Counted from the first letter of the stretch, positions 27,080 through 37,082 are shown. The stretch is DNA of 41,391 bases from an uncultured Clostridia bacterium (GCA_947631335.1 CANRKZ010000008.1:1-41391), one strand, 5' to 3'. The notes: a model not told the origin generated them from the letters alone. Numbers and translations are program-made.

Positions 27080-28756
27080 ATGGGAGAAAGAGAAACGAAA
27101 GTAAATAATATGATTAAGAAGTATGAACAAACATGTAAAAAAATTGAAAAGAAATACGACAATACTGAAATAAAAAAAGAAATAAGTGAAATTGATTTGA
27201 AATTAAGACAAAGTGATTTACATATTGAAAAACTGAAAAGAGAATTAGAAGAAATTTTAAGAAATGAACCAAATCAAAAAGATCTTATACAAGAATGTAA
27301 TAGACAAATTAGTGTTGCAGAATCAGATGAAGAAAGACAAGAACTTTTAAGTAATAAGCAAAAATTGTTAACAAAGCAGAAAATTAATGAAAAAGAAGGA
27401 AAAAGAGAAAGTAAAAAAGAAATTAATGAACAAGAAAATAAGGTGCGAGGAGAATTAACAAGAGAAACTGTATCTATAGATAATGATATAGAAAAACTAA
27501 AAGTTAATATGAAATCAACCTTACTTGAAATGAAAGATTTTAAATATGAATATAAAGAAGGCACACGTATTCCAACAAATGGTTCTGAGTATAAAAAATT
27601 AGATGATAAATATAAAAAACAGACAGAACAGTTAAGTGATTTAGAAAGAGCAAAGGCACTATGTGAAAGTAAATTAAAAGAATTTAAAGATAAAGATATG
27701 CAAGAAGCTAAAAGAATACAAGAAGCTTTGAAAAAAGATGTACCACAAGCTAAAGAAAATAAATCACCAACAGAAGAGGAATTAACAGCAGAGGAACCAA
27801 CAGCAGAGGAACCAACAACTGATGAACCAACAGCTGATGAGCCAACAACTGATGAACCAACAACAGAGGAACCAACAACTGATGAACCAACAGCAGATGA
27901 GCCAATAACTGGTGGTCAAACAAATAAAAAAACAGAAAAAGGAACATTAGAAATTGAAGAAATAAAAATTGATGCTTCAACTAACGAAGCATATGTAAAA
28001 ATAAAAAATATACAAAGAATTGATAATGAGAATTCTTCAGTGGAAATGAGAGTAGATAAAATCGATATAGAGCAAGCTGTAAAAGATAGAAAAAATCTTT
28101 TCAAGGAACTTGATATTGAAGATAGATTAGATAGCGAAGGAATAAATGATAGGTTATCAAAAATTATGGTTAAAAGAAAAATAAATCCAGTTATTCTAGA
28201 AGCAATAAAAAATGATGATGATTTATTAACAGATTATATTGAGTCAGTAGTTGATAAAAAAGAATTTCCTTTTTCTTATAAAATAGATCTAAATGATTCA
28301 ATATTATCTAAAAAGACACATGGAGTAATGAACAGAATAGCACTAAAAGAAAAGAAAATTGAGGGAAATGAAGTTAAAGGTACGGAAAGATTACATAAAC
28401 TTAAAAATTTATTTAGAAAAGGAAAAGGAAAAGTACAAGAAAGATTTCAAAAAAGAGAAGAACCTAAAAAATTAGGAACTAAGTTTATGGATAAATCAGA
28501 AACACTTTCAGAACAATTAAAAAAACAAATGAAAGAGCAAGAAATGAAATATGAAAAAGTATATTCTACTTTAACTAAAGAGCAGCAAGATAATTTAAAA
28601 AATATGAGTGTTCAAGATTTACAAAGAATGGGAATGGATTATACTACTGCATGTGGAGTGAAAGATAAGTATGGAAAAACTAAAACGGAAGAACAAAAGA
28701 CGAATAACACTCAAGAACAAACTAAAAAACAAGAACAGAATGATGTAGAACTATAA
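27080..28756 (+). CDS. Unknown cytoplasmic coiled-coil protein with EPT-rich repeats
   Basis: I do not recognise this protein (558 residues). It has no signal peptide or membrane helix. The N-terminal 200 residues are almost all Lys/Glu/Gln/Leu helix, probably a long coiled coil. A run of nine five-residue repeats of the form (E/D)EPT(A/T) follows at about 233-277. The C-terminal half (280-558) is charged, with a segment of hydrophobic-polar alternation near 290-330 (EIKIDASTNEAYVKIKNI) and a Gln-rich tail. The in-frame ATG at 27065 is an alternative, but GAGGTGG (27067-27073) is ideally placed for ATG 27080. It has its own promoter. A structural or scaffolding role would fit its make-up but is not shown by anything in the sequence. 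Confidence 0.75.
   Translation: MGERETKVNNMIKKYEQTCKKIEKKYDNTEIKKEISEIDLKLRQSDLHIEKLKRELEEILRNEPNQKDLIQECNRQISVAESDEERQELLSNKQKLLTKQKINEKEGKRESKKEINEQENKVRGELTRETVSIDNDIEKLKVNMKSTLLEMKDFKYEYKEGTRIPTNGSEYKKLDDKYKKQTEQLSDLERAKALCESKLKEFKDKDMQEAKRIQEALKKDVPQAKENKSPTEEELTAEEPTAEEPTTDEPTADEPTTDEPTTEEPTTDEPTADEPITGGQTNKKTEKGTLEIEEIKIDASTNEAYVKIKNIQRIDNENSSVEMRVDKIDIEQAVKDRKNLFKELDIEDRLDSEGINDRLSKIMVKRKINPVILEAIKNDDDLLTDYIESVVDKKEFPFSYKIDLNDSILSKKTHGVMNRIALKEKKIEGNEVKGTERLHKLKNLFRKGKGKVQERFQKREEPKKLGTKFMDKSETLSEQLKKQMKEQEMKYEKVYSTLTKEQQDNLKNMSVQDLQRMGMDYTTACGVKDKYGKTKTEEQKTNNTQEQTKKQEQNDVEL
27776..27910 (+). repeat. 15-bp tandem repeat array (about nine units)
   Basis: Nine consecutive 15-base units, consensus GATGAACCAACAACT with GAG/GAT and GCA/ACT variants, encode (E/D)EPT(A/T). 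The first and last units are degenerate. The unit length is a multiple of three, so copy-number changes keep the reading frame. Confidence 0.9.
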
Positions 28757-28759
28757 TAA

Positions 28760-28788
28760 TTGACATGTTTTTTAAAGTGTGATATATT
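28760..28788 (+). promoter_or_regulatory. Promoter directly upstream of a terminator-like hairpin
   Basis: TTGACA (28760-28765), 17-base spacer, TATATT (28783-28788). It starts 4 bases after the preceding stop codon and only about 20 bases before the hairpin at 28811. Confidence 0.6.
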
Positions 28789-28810
28789 TAATATGAAAGT
28801 TATATTAAAG

Positions 28811-28842
28811 ACCTTTCAAATACATATTTGGAAGGTTTTATT
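28811..28842 (+). terminator. Terminator or attenuator before the bPH2-like gene
   Basis: ACCTTTCAAAT (28811-28821) pairs with ATTTGGAAGGT (28826-28836) with one G-U pair around a 4-base loop. TTTATTATT follows. It either ends the upstream gene or attenuates the downstream one. Confidence 0.7.
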
Positions 28843-28883
28843 ATTCCTCTTTTATATCTAAGAAGAAGGAAGGAGAAATTAAT

Positions 28884-29312
28884 ATGGAAGTACGCAGGCT
28901 AACAATTCGGTGGAGGTACAGAAAAGTATTAACTAAAACAGTCATGGTAGCCATTATAGGTTACTGGATTGCATATGTAGTAGGTGAGAATATTTCAAAG
29001 ATTTGCCAAAAGGAATATTGGAAGTTTTGTTTTGGAATTAGTACGATAATTTTTGCTTTGTTTTTGTTTTTAATTATACTGATAATCATTATAAAAGGAA
29101 AAAGAATAAAATATTTTATATTTCCTATAAAAAAGATAGTAGTAAAAAACAGAAAAAAAATAAGATATAATAAAATTATCATATCACAGACTATTACACA
29201 AAAAATGTTTGGACTAATGAATTATAAGTTTGTTGACACAAATACAAAACAAAAGTTAGTATTACACGATGTATCGAAGAAATTGTTAAAGTACGTAAAA
29301 ACAGATGAATAA
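28884..29312 (+). CDS. Small two-helix membrane protein with bPH2 (DUF304)-like tail
   Basis: A membrane protein of 142 residues. Two hydrophobic helices lie at about 19-36 and 49-70, followed by a basic C-terminal domain. The tail contains KIRYNKIIISQTITQKMFGL and then NYKFVDTNT, which follows the bacterial PH-like (YdbS/YdbT, DUF304) pattern: a basic site, then a Gln-x-x-x-x-x-FGL turn and a strand ending in an xxT. I therefore call it bPH2-like, with moderate confidence; YdbT-type proteins are longer and usually paired. ATG 28884 has AAGGAGAAA. It lies alone just before the rpsL promoter and ends in a terminator that overlaps its stop codon. Function is unknown. Confidence 0.65.
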   Translation: MEVRRLTIRWRYRKVLTKTVMVAIIGYWIAYVVGENISKICQKEYWKFCFGISTIIFALFLFLIILIIIIKGKRIKYFIFPIKKIVVKNRKKIRYNKIIISQTITQKMFGLMNYKFVDTNTKQKLVLHDVSKKLLKYVKTDE

Positions 29313-29330
29313 AAATTCATCTGTTTTTAT
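29297..29330 (+). terminator. Terminator after the bPH2-like gene
   Basis: AAAAACAGATGAAT (29297-29310) pairs perfectly with ATTCATCTGTTTTT (29315-29328) around a 4-base loop. It overlaps the stop codon. Confidence 0.85.
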
Positions 29331-29364
29331 AATATAAAATAAAACAAAAAATAGTTGTATTTCG

Positions 29365-29393
29365 TTGACTTTGGCTATAAAAGATGATATAAT
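29365..29393 (+). promoter_or_regulatory. Strong promoter of the rpsL-rpsG-fusA-tuf operon
   Basis: TTGACT (29365-29370), 17-base spacer, TATAAT (29388-29393) preceded by TGA (extended -10). The operon therefore starts independently of rpoC. Confidence 0.8.
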
Positions 29394-29463
29394 ATCAACT
29401 GTTCGAATAAAATTACCAATATTAGGTAGTTTGAATAAATATAAAACAGGAGGTGAAATTTAA

Positions 29464-29877
29464 GTGCCAACAATTAATCAATTAGTAAGAAAAGGAAGAA
29501 AAACAGGAGAAACAAAATCAACAGCACCAGCTCTTCAACATGGATGGAATTCTAAAAATAAAAGATTAACAAATAATAGAGCACCACAAAAAAGAGGAGT
29601 ATGTACAGTTGTAAAAACAGTTACTCCTAAAAAGCCAAATTCTGCTTTAAGAAAAGTTGCCAGAGTTAGACTTTCTAATGGTTATGAAGTTACATCTTAT
29701 ATTCCAGGTATTGGACATAACCTACAAGAACACAGTGTTGTATTAATTAGAGGTGGTAGGGTAAAAGACCTTCCGGGTGTTAGATACCATATCATTAGAG
29801 GAACATTAGATACAGCTGGTGTAAAAGATAGAATGCAAGCGCGTTCTAAATATGGAGCTAAAAAGCCTAAAAAATAA
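29464..29877 (+). CDS. rpsL: 30S ribosomal protein S12
   Basis: Decoding-centre protein S12, 137 residues. It begins [12 protein letters not shown], and contains [21 protein letters not shown] and [15 protein letters not shown]. The two lysines whose substitution gives streptomycin resistance (in TPKKPNSA and in VKDLPG) are wild type. The start is GTG 29464, with AGGAGGTGA upstream at near-perfect match to the 16S tail. It heads the str operon; rpsG follows after a 170-base structured gap. In this window it is 29 kb from rpoC instead of adjacent. Confidence 0.98.
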   Translation: MPTINQLVRKGRKTGETKSTAPALQHGWNSKNKRLTNNRAPQKRGVCTVVKTVTPKKPNSALRKVARVRLSNGYEVTSYIPGIGHNLQEHSVVLIRGGRVKDLPGVRYHIIRGTLDTAGVKDRMQARSKYGAKKPKK

Positions 29878-29960
29878 ATGATTAGGAATTTAGTAGTTTG
29901 AAATTAGTGCTTGTAATTCTTACTAAATTAAGGCATTTAAATTTAGAATAGATTTATATA

Positions 29961-30021
29961 GCGCTGTGCGCAAGAAAGAAAAACTTTCTTGAGAGTACCG
30001 AATATTCTTATATAAGAATAT
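29961..30021 (+). promoter_or_regulatory. Three consecutive hairpins between rpsL and rpsG
   Basis: GCGC-TGT-GCGC (29961-29971), CAAGAAAG-AAAAA-CTTTCTTG (29971-29991) and ATATTCTT/AAGAATAT (30002-30021) stand side by side in the 170-base gap. The E. coli str operon is repressed by S7 binding in this same gap; an equivalent role here is inference. Confidence 0.5.
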
Positions 30022-30023
30022 AA

Positions 30024-30518
<495 letters not shown>

Positions 30519-30536
30519 AAAAAGGGGGAAACATAA

Positions 30537-32618
30537 ATGGCAGGAAGAGCATACCCACTAGAAAGAACTAGAAATATAGGAATCATGGCACATATTGATG
30601 CCGGAAAAACAACAACAACAGAGAGAATTTTATTCTATACAGGAAAGACACATAAAATTGGTGAAGTTCATGAAGGTGAAGCTACAATGGACTGGATGGC
30701 TCAGGAACAAGAAAGAGGTATTACAATTACTTCTGCATGTACAACATGTTTTTGGAATAATAACAGAATCAATATTATAGATACACCAGGTCACGTTGAC
30801 TTTACAGTTGAAGTCCAAAGATCACTAAAAGTACTTGATGGAGCAGTTACAGTACTTGCTGCAAAAGGTGGAGTTCAACCACAAACAGAAACAGTTTGGA
30901 GACAAGCTGATAAATATAATGTACCAAGAATGGTATATGTAAATAAAATGGATATAGTTGGAGCAAACTTTATGCTTTGTGTAGATCAATTAAAAAATAG
31001 ATTAAAAGCAAATGCAGTTCCAATACAATTACCAATAGGTGCTGAGGATAATTTTAAGGGTATAGTTGATTTAATTAAGATGAGAGCATTTATTCATAAA
31101 GATGATTTAGGAAAAGAAGTTGAAGAAACAGATATACCTGAAGATATGAAAGCACAAGCAGAAGAATTTAGAGCGTCAATGATAGAAGCTGTTGCCGATC
31201 AAGACGAAGAATTAATGATGAAATATTTAGAAGGTGAAGAATTAACGCAAGAAGAAATTAAACAAGGACTAAGAGTTGGTACAATTGCTAATAAAATAGT
31301 TCCAGTAACATGTGGTTCTTCATACAAAAATAAAGGTGTTCAGGAGTTGTTAGATGCAGTTGTTGATTATATGCCATCACCATTAGATATACCACATATT
31401 AAAGGTGAAACATTAGAGGGGAATGAAACAGAAGCCAAAACTTCAGATTCAGAACCATTTGCAGCATTAGCATTTAAGATTGCAACAGACCCATTTGTTG
31501 GAAAATTATGTTTCTTTAGAGTTTACTCTGGAACATTAGAATCAGGTTCAACAGTATTAAACTCAAGTAAAGATAAAAAAGAAAGAGTTGGAAGAATTCT
31601 TCAAATGCATTCAAATCATAGAGAAGATATCGATAAAGTATATGCAGGAGATATTGCTGCAGCAGTAGGATTAAAAGATGTTACAACTGGAAATACTTTA
31701 TGTGATCCAGAACATCCGATTGTTTTAGAATCAATGGAATTTCCGGAGCCAGTTATTGATATAGCTATTGAACCAAAAGATAAAGCTGCTCAAGAAAAAA
31801 TGGGCATTGCTTTAGCAAAACTTGCCGAAGAAGATCCAACCTTCAAAGCTTATACAAACCAAGAAACTGGGCAAACTATTATAGCTGGTATGGGTGAGTT
31901 ACATCTAGATATCATTGTAGATAGATTAAAAAGAGAATTTAAAGTTGAATGTAATGTAGGTAAACCACAAGTTGCTTACAAAGAAACGATTAGAAATGCA
32001 GTTAAAGTTCAAGGTAAATTCATTCGTCAATCTGGTGGTAAAGGACAATATGGTGATGTATGGTTTGAAATGGAACCATTAGAACCAGGAAAGGGAATTG
32101 AATTTGAAAGTAAAATTGTTGGAGGAGCTGTTCCAAAAGAATATATTAAACCAATTGAACAGGGAATGAGAGAAGCTGCAGAAAGTGGTATTCTTGCAGG
32201 ATATCCTGTTACAGACTTTAAAGTAACATTAGTTGATGGTTCATATCATGAAGTTGACTCTTCAGAAATGGCTTTCAAAATCGCAGCATCTATGGCATTT
32301 AAAGAAGGTATGAAACAAGCAAAATCAGTTATTCTAGAACCGATTATGAAAGTTGAAATAACAGTTCCAGAAGAATATATGGGAGATGTCATTGGAGATG
32401 TAAATTCTAGACGTGGTAGAATGGAAGGAATGGATGGAAATGATGGAACTCAAGAAATTCATTCATTTATACCACTTTCTGAAATGTTTGGTTATGCAAC
32501 AGAATTACGTTCTAGAACACAAGGTAGAGGAACATACTCTATGGAACCATCTCATTATGAAGAAGTTCCAAAATCAGTTTTTGAAGCAATTGTATCTTCA
32601 AGAGCTAAAAAAGACTAA
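30537..32618 (+). CDS. fusA: Elongation factor G
   Basis: The translocation GTPase EF-G, 693 residues. G1 is AHIDAGKT (18-25) and the switch II motif is DTPGHVDF. The guanine-specificity motif is NKMD (about 139-142). Domains II-V follow in normal order, including [13 protein letters not shown] in domain IV and GRMEGM near the domain V RRG (SRRGRMEGM). It is full length. The start ATG 30537 has AAGGGGGAAA. It is part of the str operon. Frames on both strands inside it are shadows. Confidence 0.98.
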   Translation: MAGRAYPLERTRNIGIMAHIDAGKTTTTERILFYTGKTHKIGEVHEGEATMDWMAQEQERGITITSACTTCFWNNNRINIIDTPGHVDFTVEVQRSLKVLDGAVTVLAAKGGVQPQTETVWRQADKYNVPRMVYVNKMDIVGANFMLCVDQLKNRLKANAVPIQLPIGAEDNFKGIVDLIKMRAFIHKDDLGKEVEETDIPEDMKAQAEEFRASMIEAVADQDEELMMKYLEGEELTQEEIKQGLRVGTIANKIVPVTCGSSYKNKGVQELLDAVVDYMPSPLDIPHIKGETLEGNETEAKTSDSEPFAALAFKIATDPFVGKLCFFRVYSGTLESGSTVLNSSKDKKERVGRILQMHSNHREDIDKVYAGDIAAAVGLKDVTTGNTLCDPEHPIVLESMEFPEPVIDIAIEPKDKAAQEKMGIALAKLAEEDPTFKAYTNQETGQTIIAGMGELHLDIIVDRLKREFKVECNVGKPQVAYKETIRNAVKVQGKFIRQSGGKGQYGDVWFEMEPLEPGKGIEFESKIVGGAVPKEYIKPIEQGMREAAESGILAGYPVTDFKVTLVDGSYHEVDSSEMAFKIAASMAFKEGMKQAKSVILEPIMKVEITVPEEYMGDVIGDVNSRRGRMEGMDGNDGTQEIHSFIPLSEMFGYATELRSRTQGRGTYSMEPSHYEEVPKSVFEAIVSSRAKKD

Positions 32619-32623
32619 AAAAC

Positions 32624-32660
32624 ACTTGCAATTTTTATAGAAATGTTATAGAATGCAAGT
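32624..32660 (+). other. Stem-loop between fusA and tuf
   Basis: ACTTGCA (32624-32630) pairs with TGCAAGT (32654-32660), extended by ATT/AAT. No T run follows, so it is not a terminator of the usual kind; it may be a processing or stability element. Confidence 0.4.
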
Positions 32661-32733
32661 ACAAAATTAAGTTTTTAAATTTAAAGAATAAAATAAAAGA
32701 GAGAAATCTCAAAATTAAAGGAGGAATTTTAAA

Positions 32734-33936
32734 ATGGCAAAAGCAAAATTTGAAAGAAATAAGCCACACGTTAATATTGGTACAATCGGACACGTTGACC
32801 ATGGTAAAACAACAACAACAGCAGCTATTACAAAATATTTATCATTATTAGGAAAAGCTCAATATGAAGCATACGATCAAATAGATGGTGCTCCAGAAGA
32901 AAAAGCAAGAGGAATTACAATTAACACAGCTCACGTAGAATACGAGACAGAAAACAGACATTATGCTCATGTTGACTGTCCAGGACATGCTGACTATGTA
33001 AAAAACATGATTACAGGTGCTGCTCAAATGGATGGTGCTGTATTAGTAGTTTCAGCAGCTGATGGTCCAATGCCTCAAACAAGAGAGCATATCTTACTTG
33101 CTAGACAAGTTGGTGTTAAATATATCGTTGTTTACTTAAACAAATGTGATATGGTTGACGACCCAGAATTATTAGAATTAGTAGAAATGGAAGTAAGAGA
33201 CTTACTTTCTGAATATGGTTTTCCAGGAGATGATATTCCAATTATAAAGGGATCTTCATTACAAGTATTAGAAAGTTCATCAACAAATCCAGATGATGAA
33301 GTATATAAACCTATGAAAGAACTAATGGATGCAATTGATAATTATATACCAACACCAGAAAGACCAATTGACCAACCATTCTTAATGCCAATTGAAGATG
33401 TGTTCACAATTACAGGACGTGGAACAGTTGCAACAGGTAGAGTAGAAAGAGGTCAAGTTAAATTACAAGATGAAGTTGAAATCATCGGTCTTACAACAGA
33501 AAGAGCAAAAACTGTTGTTACAGGTGTAGAAATGTTCAGAAAATTATTAGATCAAGCTGAAGCTGGAGATAACATTGGTGTTCTATTAAGAGGTATTGAT
33601 AGAAAAGATATCGAAAGAGGTCAAGTTCTATGTAAACCGGGAACAATCAATCCACATACAAAATTTACTTCTGAAGTTTATGTATTAACAAAAGAAGAAG
33701 GTGGAAGACATACACCATTCTTCAATGGATACAGACCACAATTTTACTTCAGAACAACAGATGTTACAGGTGTTATTGAATTACCTGCAGGAACAGAAAT
33801 GGTTATGCCAGGTGATAATGTATCAATGACAATCGAATTAATTACACCTATCGCTATCGAAAAAGGATTAAGATTTGCTATCCGTGAAGGTGGTAGAACA
33901 GTTGGTTCAGGTGTTGTTGCTGATATTTTAGCATAA
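32734..33936 (+). CDS. tuf: Elongation factor Tu
   Basis: The aminoacyl-tRNA carrier GTPase EF-Tu, 400 residues. G1 is GHVDHGKT (19-26), switch II is [12 protein letters not shown] and the specificity motif is NKCD (about 136-139). Domains II and III follow, with [13 protein letters not shown] and RDVTG-like [12 protein letters not shown]. Codon use is more biased than its neighbours, as expected for a very highly expressed gene. ATG 32734 has AAAGGAGGAA. In most Firmicutes the S10 operon follows tuf; here a terminator and plsX follow. Confidence 0.98.
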   Translation: MAKAKFERNKPHVNIGTIGHVDHGKTTTTAAITKYLSLLGKAQYEAYDQIDGAPEEKARGITINTAHVEYETENRHYAHVDCPGHADYVKNMITGAAQMDGAVLVVSAADGPMPQTREHILLARQVGVKYIVVYLNKCDMVDDPELLELVEMEVRDLLSEYGFPGDDIPIIKGSSLQVLESSSTNPDDEVYKPMKELMDAIDNYIPTPERPIDQPFLMPIEDVFTITGRGTVATGRVERGQVKLQDEVEIIGLTTERAKTVVTGVEMFRKLLDQAEAGDNIGVLLRGIDRKDIERGQVLCKPGTINPHTKFTSEVYVLTKEEGGRHTPFFNGYRPQFYFRTTDVTGVIELPAGTEMVMPGDNVSMTIELITPIAIEKGLRFAIREGGRTVGSGVVADILA

Positions 33937-33953
33937 TTAAATAAAATTCATAT

Positions 33954-33985
33954 AAAAAGATGCAATTAAGTTTGCATCTTTTTTA
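33954..33985 (+). terminator. Terminator after tuf
   Basis: AAAAAGATGCAA (33954-33965) pairs with TTGCATCTTTTT around a 6-base loop, followed by TTA. It ends the str operon. Confidence 0.85.
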
Positions 33986-34014
33986 GCTATTCTAATAAAA
34001 TTATTAATAATTAC

Positions 34015-34043
34015 TTGCTTTTTTTATTAAAGCATAATAAAAT
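34015..34043 (+). promoter_or_regulatory. Candidate promoter of plsX
   Basis: TTGCTT (34015-34020), 17-base spacer, TAAAAT (34038-34043). I see no FapR-type operator. Confidence 0.5.
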
Positions 34044-34124
34044 AGATATGTTAGAAATATAATGGATTAAGAAGGAAATTTAAAAAATGTTCCAAATTTT
34101 CTTTTTGTTTTATAGGAGGAAGTA

Positions 34125-35151
34125 ATGAAAATAATTTTAGATGCAATGGGCGGAGATAATGCACCAGATGCCAATATTAAGGGAGCAGTAAATGCTATTA
34201 ATAAAGTAAAAGCAGAAGTAGTTTTAGTAGGAAAAGAGGATGTGATTAGGAATAAACTTAAAGAATTTTATGGAAAAGAATTAGAAGAAATATCAGATAG
34301 ACTAAAAATAAGAAATGCGACAGAAACAATAGAAATGGAGGATATACCAACAGTTGCTATCAAACGTAAAAAGGATTCTTCAATGGTTGTAGGATTTAAA
34401 ATGTTAAAGGAAAATGAAGGAGATGTATTTATTTCAGCCGGAAATTCTGGAGCATTATTAACTCGGTGCTACTTTAATTGTAGGTAGAATAAAAGGTATT
34501 GATAGACCAGCACTAGCAGGGATACTTCCAGCTTATAAAAGTCAATTATTATTAATTGATGCAGGGTCTAATACAAATTGTAAACCAATTAATTTATTAC
34601 AATTTGCTCAAATGTCTACGATTTATCTAAGAAATACCTATGGAATCGAAAAACCAGCGATAGGTTTATTAAATATAGGAACAGAAGAAACAAAAGGAAA
34701 TGAATTAGTTAGGGAAAGTTATAATTTATTAAAAGAAAGATCAGATGAATTAAATATTAATTTTGTGGGAAATGTAGAAGGAAGAGATGCCTTTTCTGGA
34801 AAAATTGATGCAATAGTAACAGATGGCTTTACTGGGAATGTTTTTTTGAAGACAACAGAAGGAGTAGGAAAATTAGTAAAAAGAACTTTACTAGAGAGCT
34901 TTACACAAAATTTATTTACAAAAATTTCATATGTAGTAGCTAAAAAACCTATAAAGTCATTAGCAAAAGCAATGGATTATAAGTCATATGGAGGAGCACT
35001 ATTTTTAGGGGTAAAAAAACCAGTTGTAAAAGCACATGGAAGTAGTGATGCTTTATTGTTTGAATATACTATTATGCAAGCAGAAAAATTTGTGGAAAAT
35101 AAAGCAGTAAATAAAATGATAGAAGAGTTTGAAAAGCAACAAAAAGATTAA
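34125..35151 (+). pseudogene. plsX: Phosphate acyltransferase PlsX, frameshifted
   Basis: PlsX turns acyl-ACP into acyl-phosphate, the first step of phospholipid synthesis in most Firmicutes. ATG 34125 (GGAGGAAG) begins KIILDAMGGDNAPD, the family N-terminus, and runs to SAGNSGALLT, then hits a false stop at 34485-34487. The second frame continues exactly from there: GATLIVGRIKGIDRPALAG, then IDAGSNTNC, GLLNIGTEE, VTDGFTGNVFLK and HGSSDA, to TAA 35151. Removing one base near 34464 (ACTCGGTGCT) restores 341 residues, close to the usual 330-340. plsX is normally essential where plsB is absent, and both halves show no decay, so this is most likely a sequence error. acpP follows, fitting lipid synthesis. 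Confidence 0.88.
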
Positions 35152-35215
35152 TTAAGCCTTTTAAAATCAATCTTTTGACTTTGTAGTATAAATTAAAAAA
35201 AAAATAGAATTCTAC

Positions 35216-35244
35216 TTGACAAATATAGAAACATATAATATAAA
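35216..35244 (+). promoter_or_regulatory. Promoter of acpP
   Basis: TTGACA (35216-35221), 17-base spacer, TATAAA (35239-35244), about 70 bases before the start. Confidence 0.7.
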
Positions 35245-35314
35245 TGAAATATAATAAAGAAAATATCAAATGAATATATCATTTGCAAACTTGAGAGGAG
35301 GTGAACTCTACGAT

Positions 35315-35557
35315 ATGAGTTCAGAAGAGGTTTTAGAGAAAGTAAAAGGAATTATTGTTGAACAACTAGGAGTTGCAGAAAATGCAGTTACAATGGAAGC
35401 ATCTTTTATTGATGATTTAGGGGCTGATTCATTAGATATTGTTGAATTAGTAATGGCATTAGAAGAAGAATTTGATATAGAAATTCCAGATTCTGATGCA
35501 GAAAAAGTTGTAACAGTAGGAGATGTAGTTGACTACATAAAAGAAAACGTAAAATAA
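35315..35557 (+). CDS. acpP: Acyl carrier protein
   Basis: Acyl carrier protein of 80 residues that holds growing fatty acids on a phosphopantetheine arm. The attachment site is Ser39 in [11 protein letters not shown], and the acidic helix [15 protein letters not shown] follows. The frame is open from ATG 35270, but AGGAGGTGA at 35296-35304 is ideally placed for ATG 35315, and the family N-terminus fits. It follows plsX, which uses acyl-ACP, but has its own strong promoter and terminator. Confidence 0.95.
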   Translation: MSSEEVLEKVKGIIVEQLGVAENAVTMEASFIDDLGADSLDIVELVMALEEEFDIEIPDSDAEKVVTVGDVVDYIKENVK

Positions 35558-35571
35558 AAAATAAAATTTAG

Positions 35572-35606
35572 AAAACCATAAATCAATTCAGATTTATGGT
35601 TTTTAT
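35572..35606 (+). terminator. Terminator after acpP
   Basis: AAAACCATAAATC (35572-35584) pairs perfectly with GATTTATGGTTTT (35591-35603) around a 6-base loop, followed by TTA. Confidence 0.85.
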
Positions 35607-35674
35607 TTATGAGAGTAAATAAGTTATAGATTGTGTAAGAGATAGAAGAAAATTATAAGGTAGCAATAAGATTT

Positions 35675-35724
35675 ATCTAAAAATGAAATATTATTCAGAT
35701 TTTAAAAATATTCTATTTCGTTTT
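35675..35724 (-). terminator. Terminator of the carboxypeptidase gene
   Basis: On the - strand, AAAACGAAATA and TATTTCATTTT (35714-35724 and 35680-35690 on +) pair with one mismatch, and a T run follows. It overlaps the stop codon. Confidence 0.5.
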
Positions 35725-37010
35725 TACAAAATAAGTTTTGTAGCAGAGTTTAAAGTATTAGAATAATTTTTAAAAAGATCAAAAGAATAATTATAAAAAT
35801 TTTTCTTTTGAATGTTATTTTCTGCTAATATATCGCAATGTAAAACAAAATTATTATTTGTAGTGATGTCGATTCCTCCAAGAATTGTATTTTCAACTAA
35901 AGGGGCTTGAAGGTTTCTATTTATATTTATGTCGATTTTGATATATGGGATTTCACTTCTTAGAATTGGAAGGATAGGAGTTTCTATTTCAGAATATTTT
36001 AATTTTACATTCGATGTAATACCTTTAGTAACAGTAAAGTAATCTGGATTTTGATTTTTCCAATCAGAAAAATATTGTTCAATTTGTTCTGAAATATTTA
36101 TATATTCAAAATTTTTAAAAGCATATTCAATTAATTTGATACTATCTGTTGTTCTAAATTTTTTAGTATCACAGCCAAGTACAACACATATAATATCCAT
36201 ATTATCTCTTTTGCAAGCAGTTACTAAACAACGATTTGCTCCATTGGTAAATCCGGTTTTAATGCCATATACTCCATTTAGATTACCTAATAATTCATTG
36301 GTATTAGATAGAGTTTTAGAATATCCATTTATGGTTACAGTATAATTTTTAGTTCCAACTATTTTTAGAAAAGATTCATTTTTTAAAGCATAATCAGAAA
36401 GTAAAGCAAGTTCATAAGCAGTTGTATAATGCTGATCAGAATCCAATCCATGAGGAGACTCAAAATGTGTATTATGGAGTCCTAATTCTTTTGCTTTTGC
36501 ATTCATCATTTCACTAAATCCTTGGATACTTCCACCAGCAGTTTCTGCTAGAGCAACAGCTGCATCATTTCCAGAGCATAATAACAATCCATAAAGTAAA
36601 TCTCTTATCGTTATTTTATCACCTGTTTTTAACCCCAATCTAGAACCACCAGTACCAGCAGCTTTCTTTGAAACTTCGATAGTTTCATTTAGATTACAAT
36701 TTTCTAAAATAATAGTAGCTGTCATTATTTTAGTGGTGGATGCCATTTTTACTTTTGATTGTTCATTTTTTCCATATAATGTTTTTTTACTTAATCGATC
36801 TAATACAATACAAGAACGTGCATTAAGGTTTAAAGTTGAGGTGTCTGTACTAGAGGACTCAGTTGTATTATTCATTTCAATTTCATTTAAGGTATTTACA
36901 ACTTCACTTGTATCATCTATATCATCAGCAAAGACATAGTAAAAATTAAAAAGAAATAACAAAATAAAAATAAGAGTAAATACTTTTTTTAATATATGTT
37001 TTATAGTCAT
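35724..37010 (-). CDS. Serine D-alanyl-D-alanine carboxypeptidase (penicillin-binding protein 5/6 type)
   Basis: A secreted peptidoglycan-trimming enzyme of 428 residues that removes the terminal D-Ala of the stem peptide. A signal sequence (about 1-28, ending YYVFA) precedes a low-complexity Ser/Thr stretch and the peptidase S11 domain. The active-site triad is complete: Ser91 and Lys94 in STTK, Ser146-Gly-Asn148, and Lys251-Thr-Gly. The conserved HGLDSDQHYTTAYELA block is present. A C-terminal beta domain (about 320-428) is present as in DacF/DacA; no amphipathic anchor is obvious. The frame extends upstream to ATG 37040, but GGTGAT sits just before ATG 37010, and no ribosome binding site precedes 37040. 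It is the only - strand gene and is divergent from the thioester adhesin, with 314 bases between the starts. Confidence 0.93.
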   Translation of the reverse strand: MTIKHILKKVFTLIFILLFLFNFYYVFADDIDDTSEVVNTLNEIEMNNTTESSSTDTSTLNLNARSCIVLDRLSKKTLYGKNEQSKVKMASTTKIMTATIILENCNLNETIEVSKKAAGTGGSRLGLKTGDKITIRDLLYGLLLCSGNDAAVALAETAGGSIQGFSEMMNAKAKELGLHNTHFESPHGLDSDQHYTTAYELALLSDYALKNESFLKIVGTKNYTVTINGYSKTLSNTNELLGNLNGVYGIKTGFTNGANRCLVTACKRDNMDIICVVLGCDTKKFRTTDSIKLIEYAFKNFEYINISEQIEQYFSDWKNQNPDYFTVTKGITSNVKLKYSEIETPILPILRSEIPYIKIDININRNLQAPLVENTILGGIDITTNNNFVLHCDILAENNIQKKNFYNYSFDLFKNYSNTLNSATKLIL

Positions 37011-37082
37011 TTTATCACCATTAAAAACATATGAATTCATCTATAAAAATATGCAATTTAACAAAGAAAATATGGTTTGTCC

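Noticed and set aside
27776..27910. CRISPR array
   Set aside because: The repeats are 15-bp units with no spacers and lie within a coding frame.
35270..35314. N-terminal extension of the acyl carrier protein
   Set aside because: A near-perfect AGGAGGTGA lies inside this stretch and points to ATG 35315.
37011..37040. ATG 37040 (-) as start of the carboxypeptidase
   Set aside because: No ribosome binding site upstream; GGTGAT before ATG 37010 and the signal peptide position favour the shorter form.
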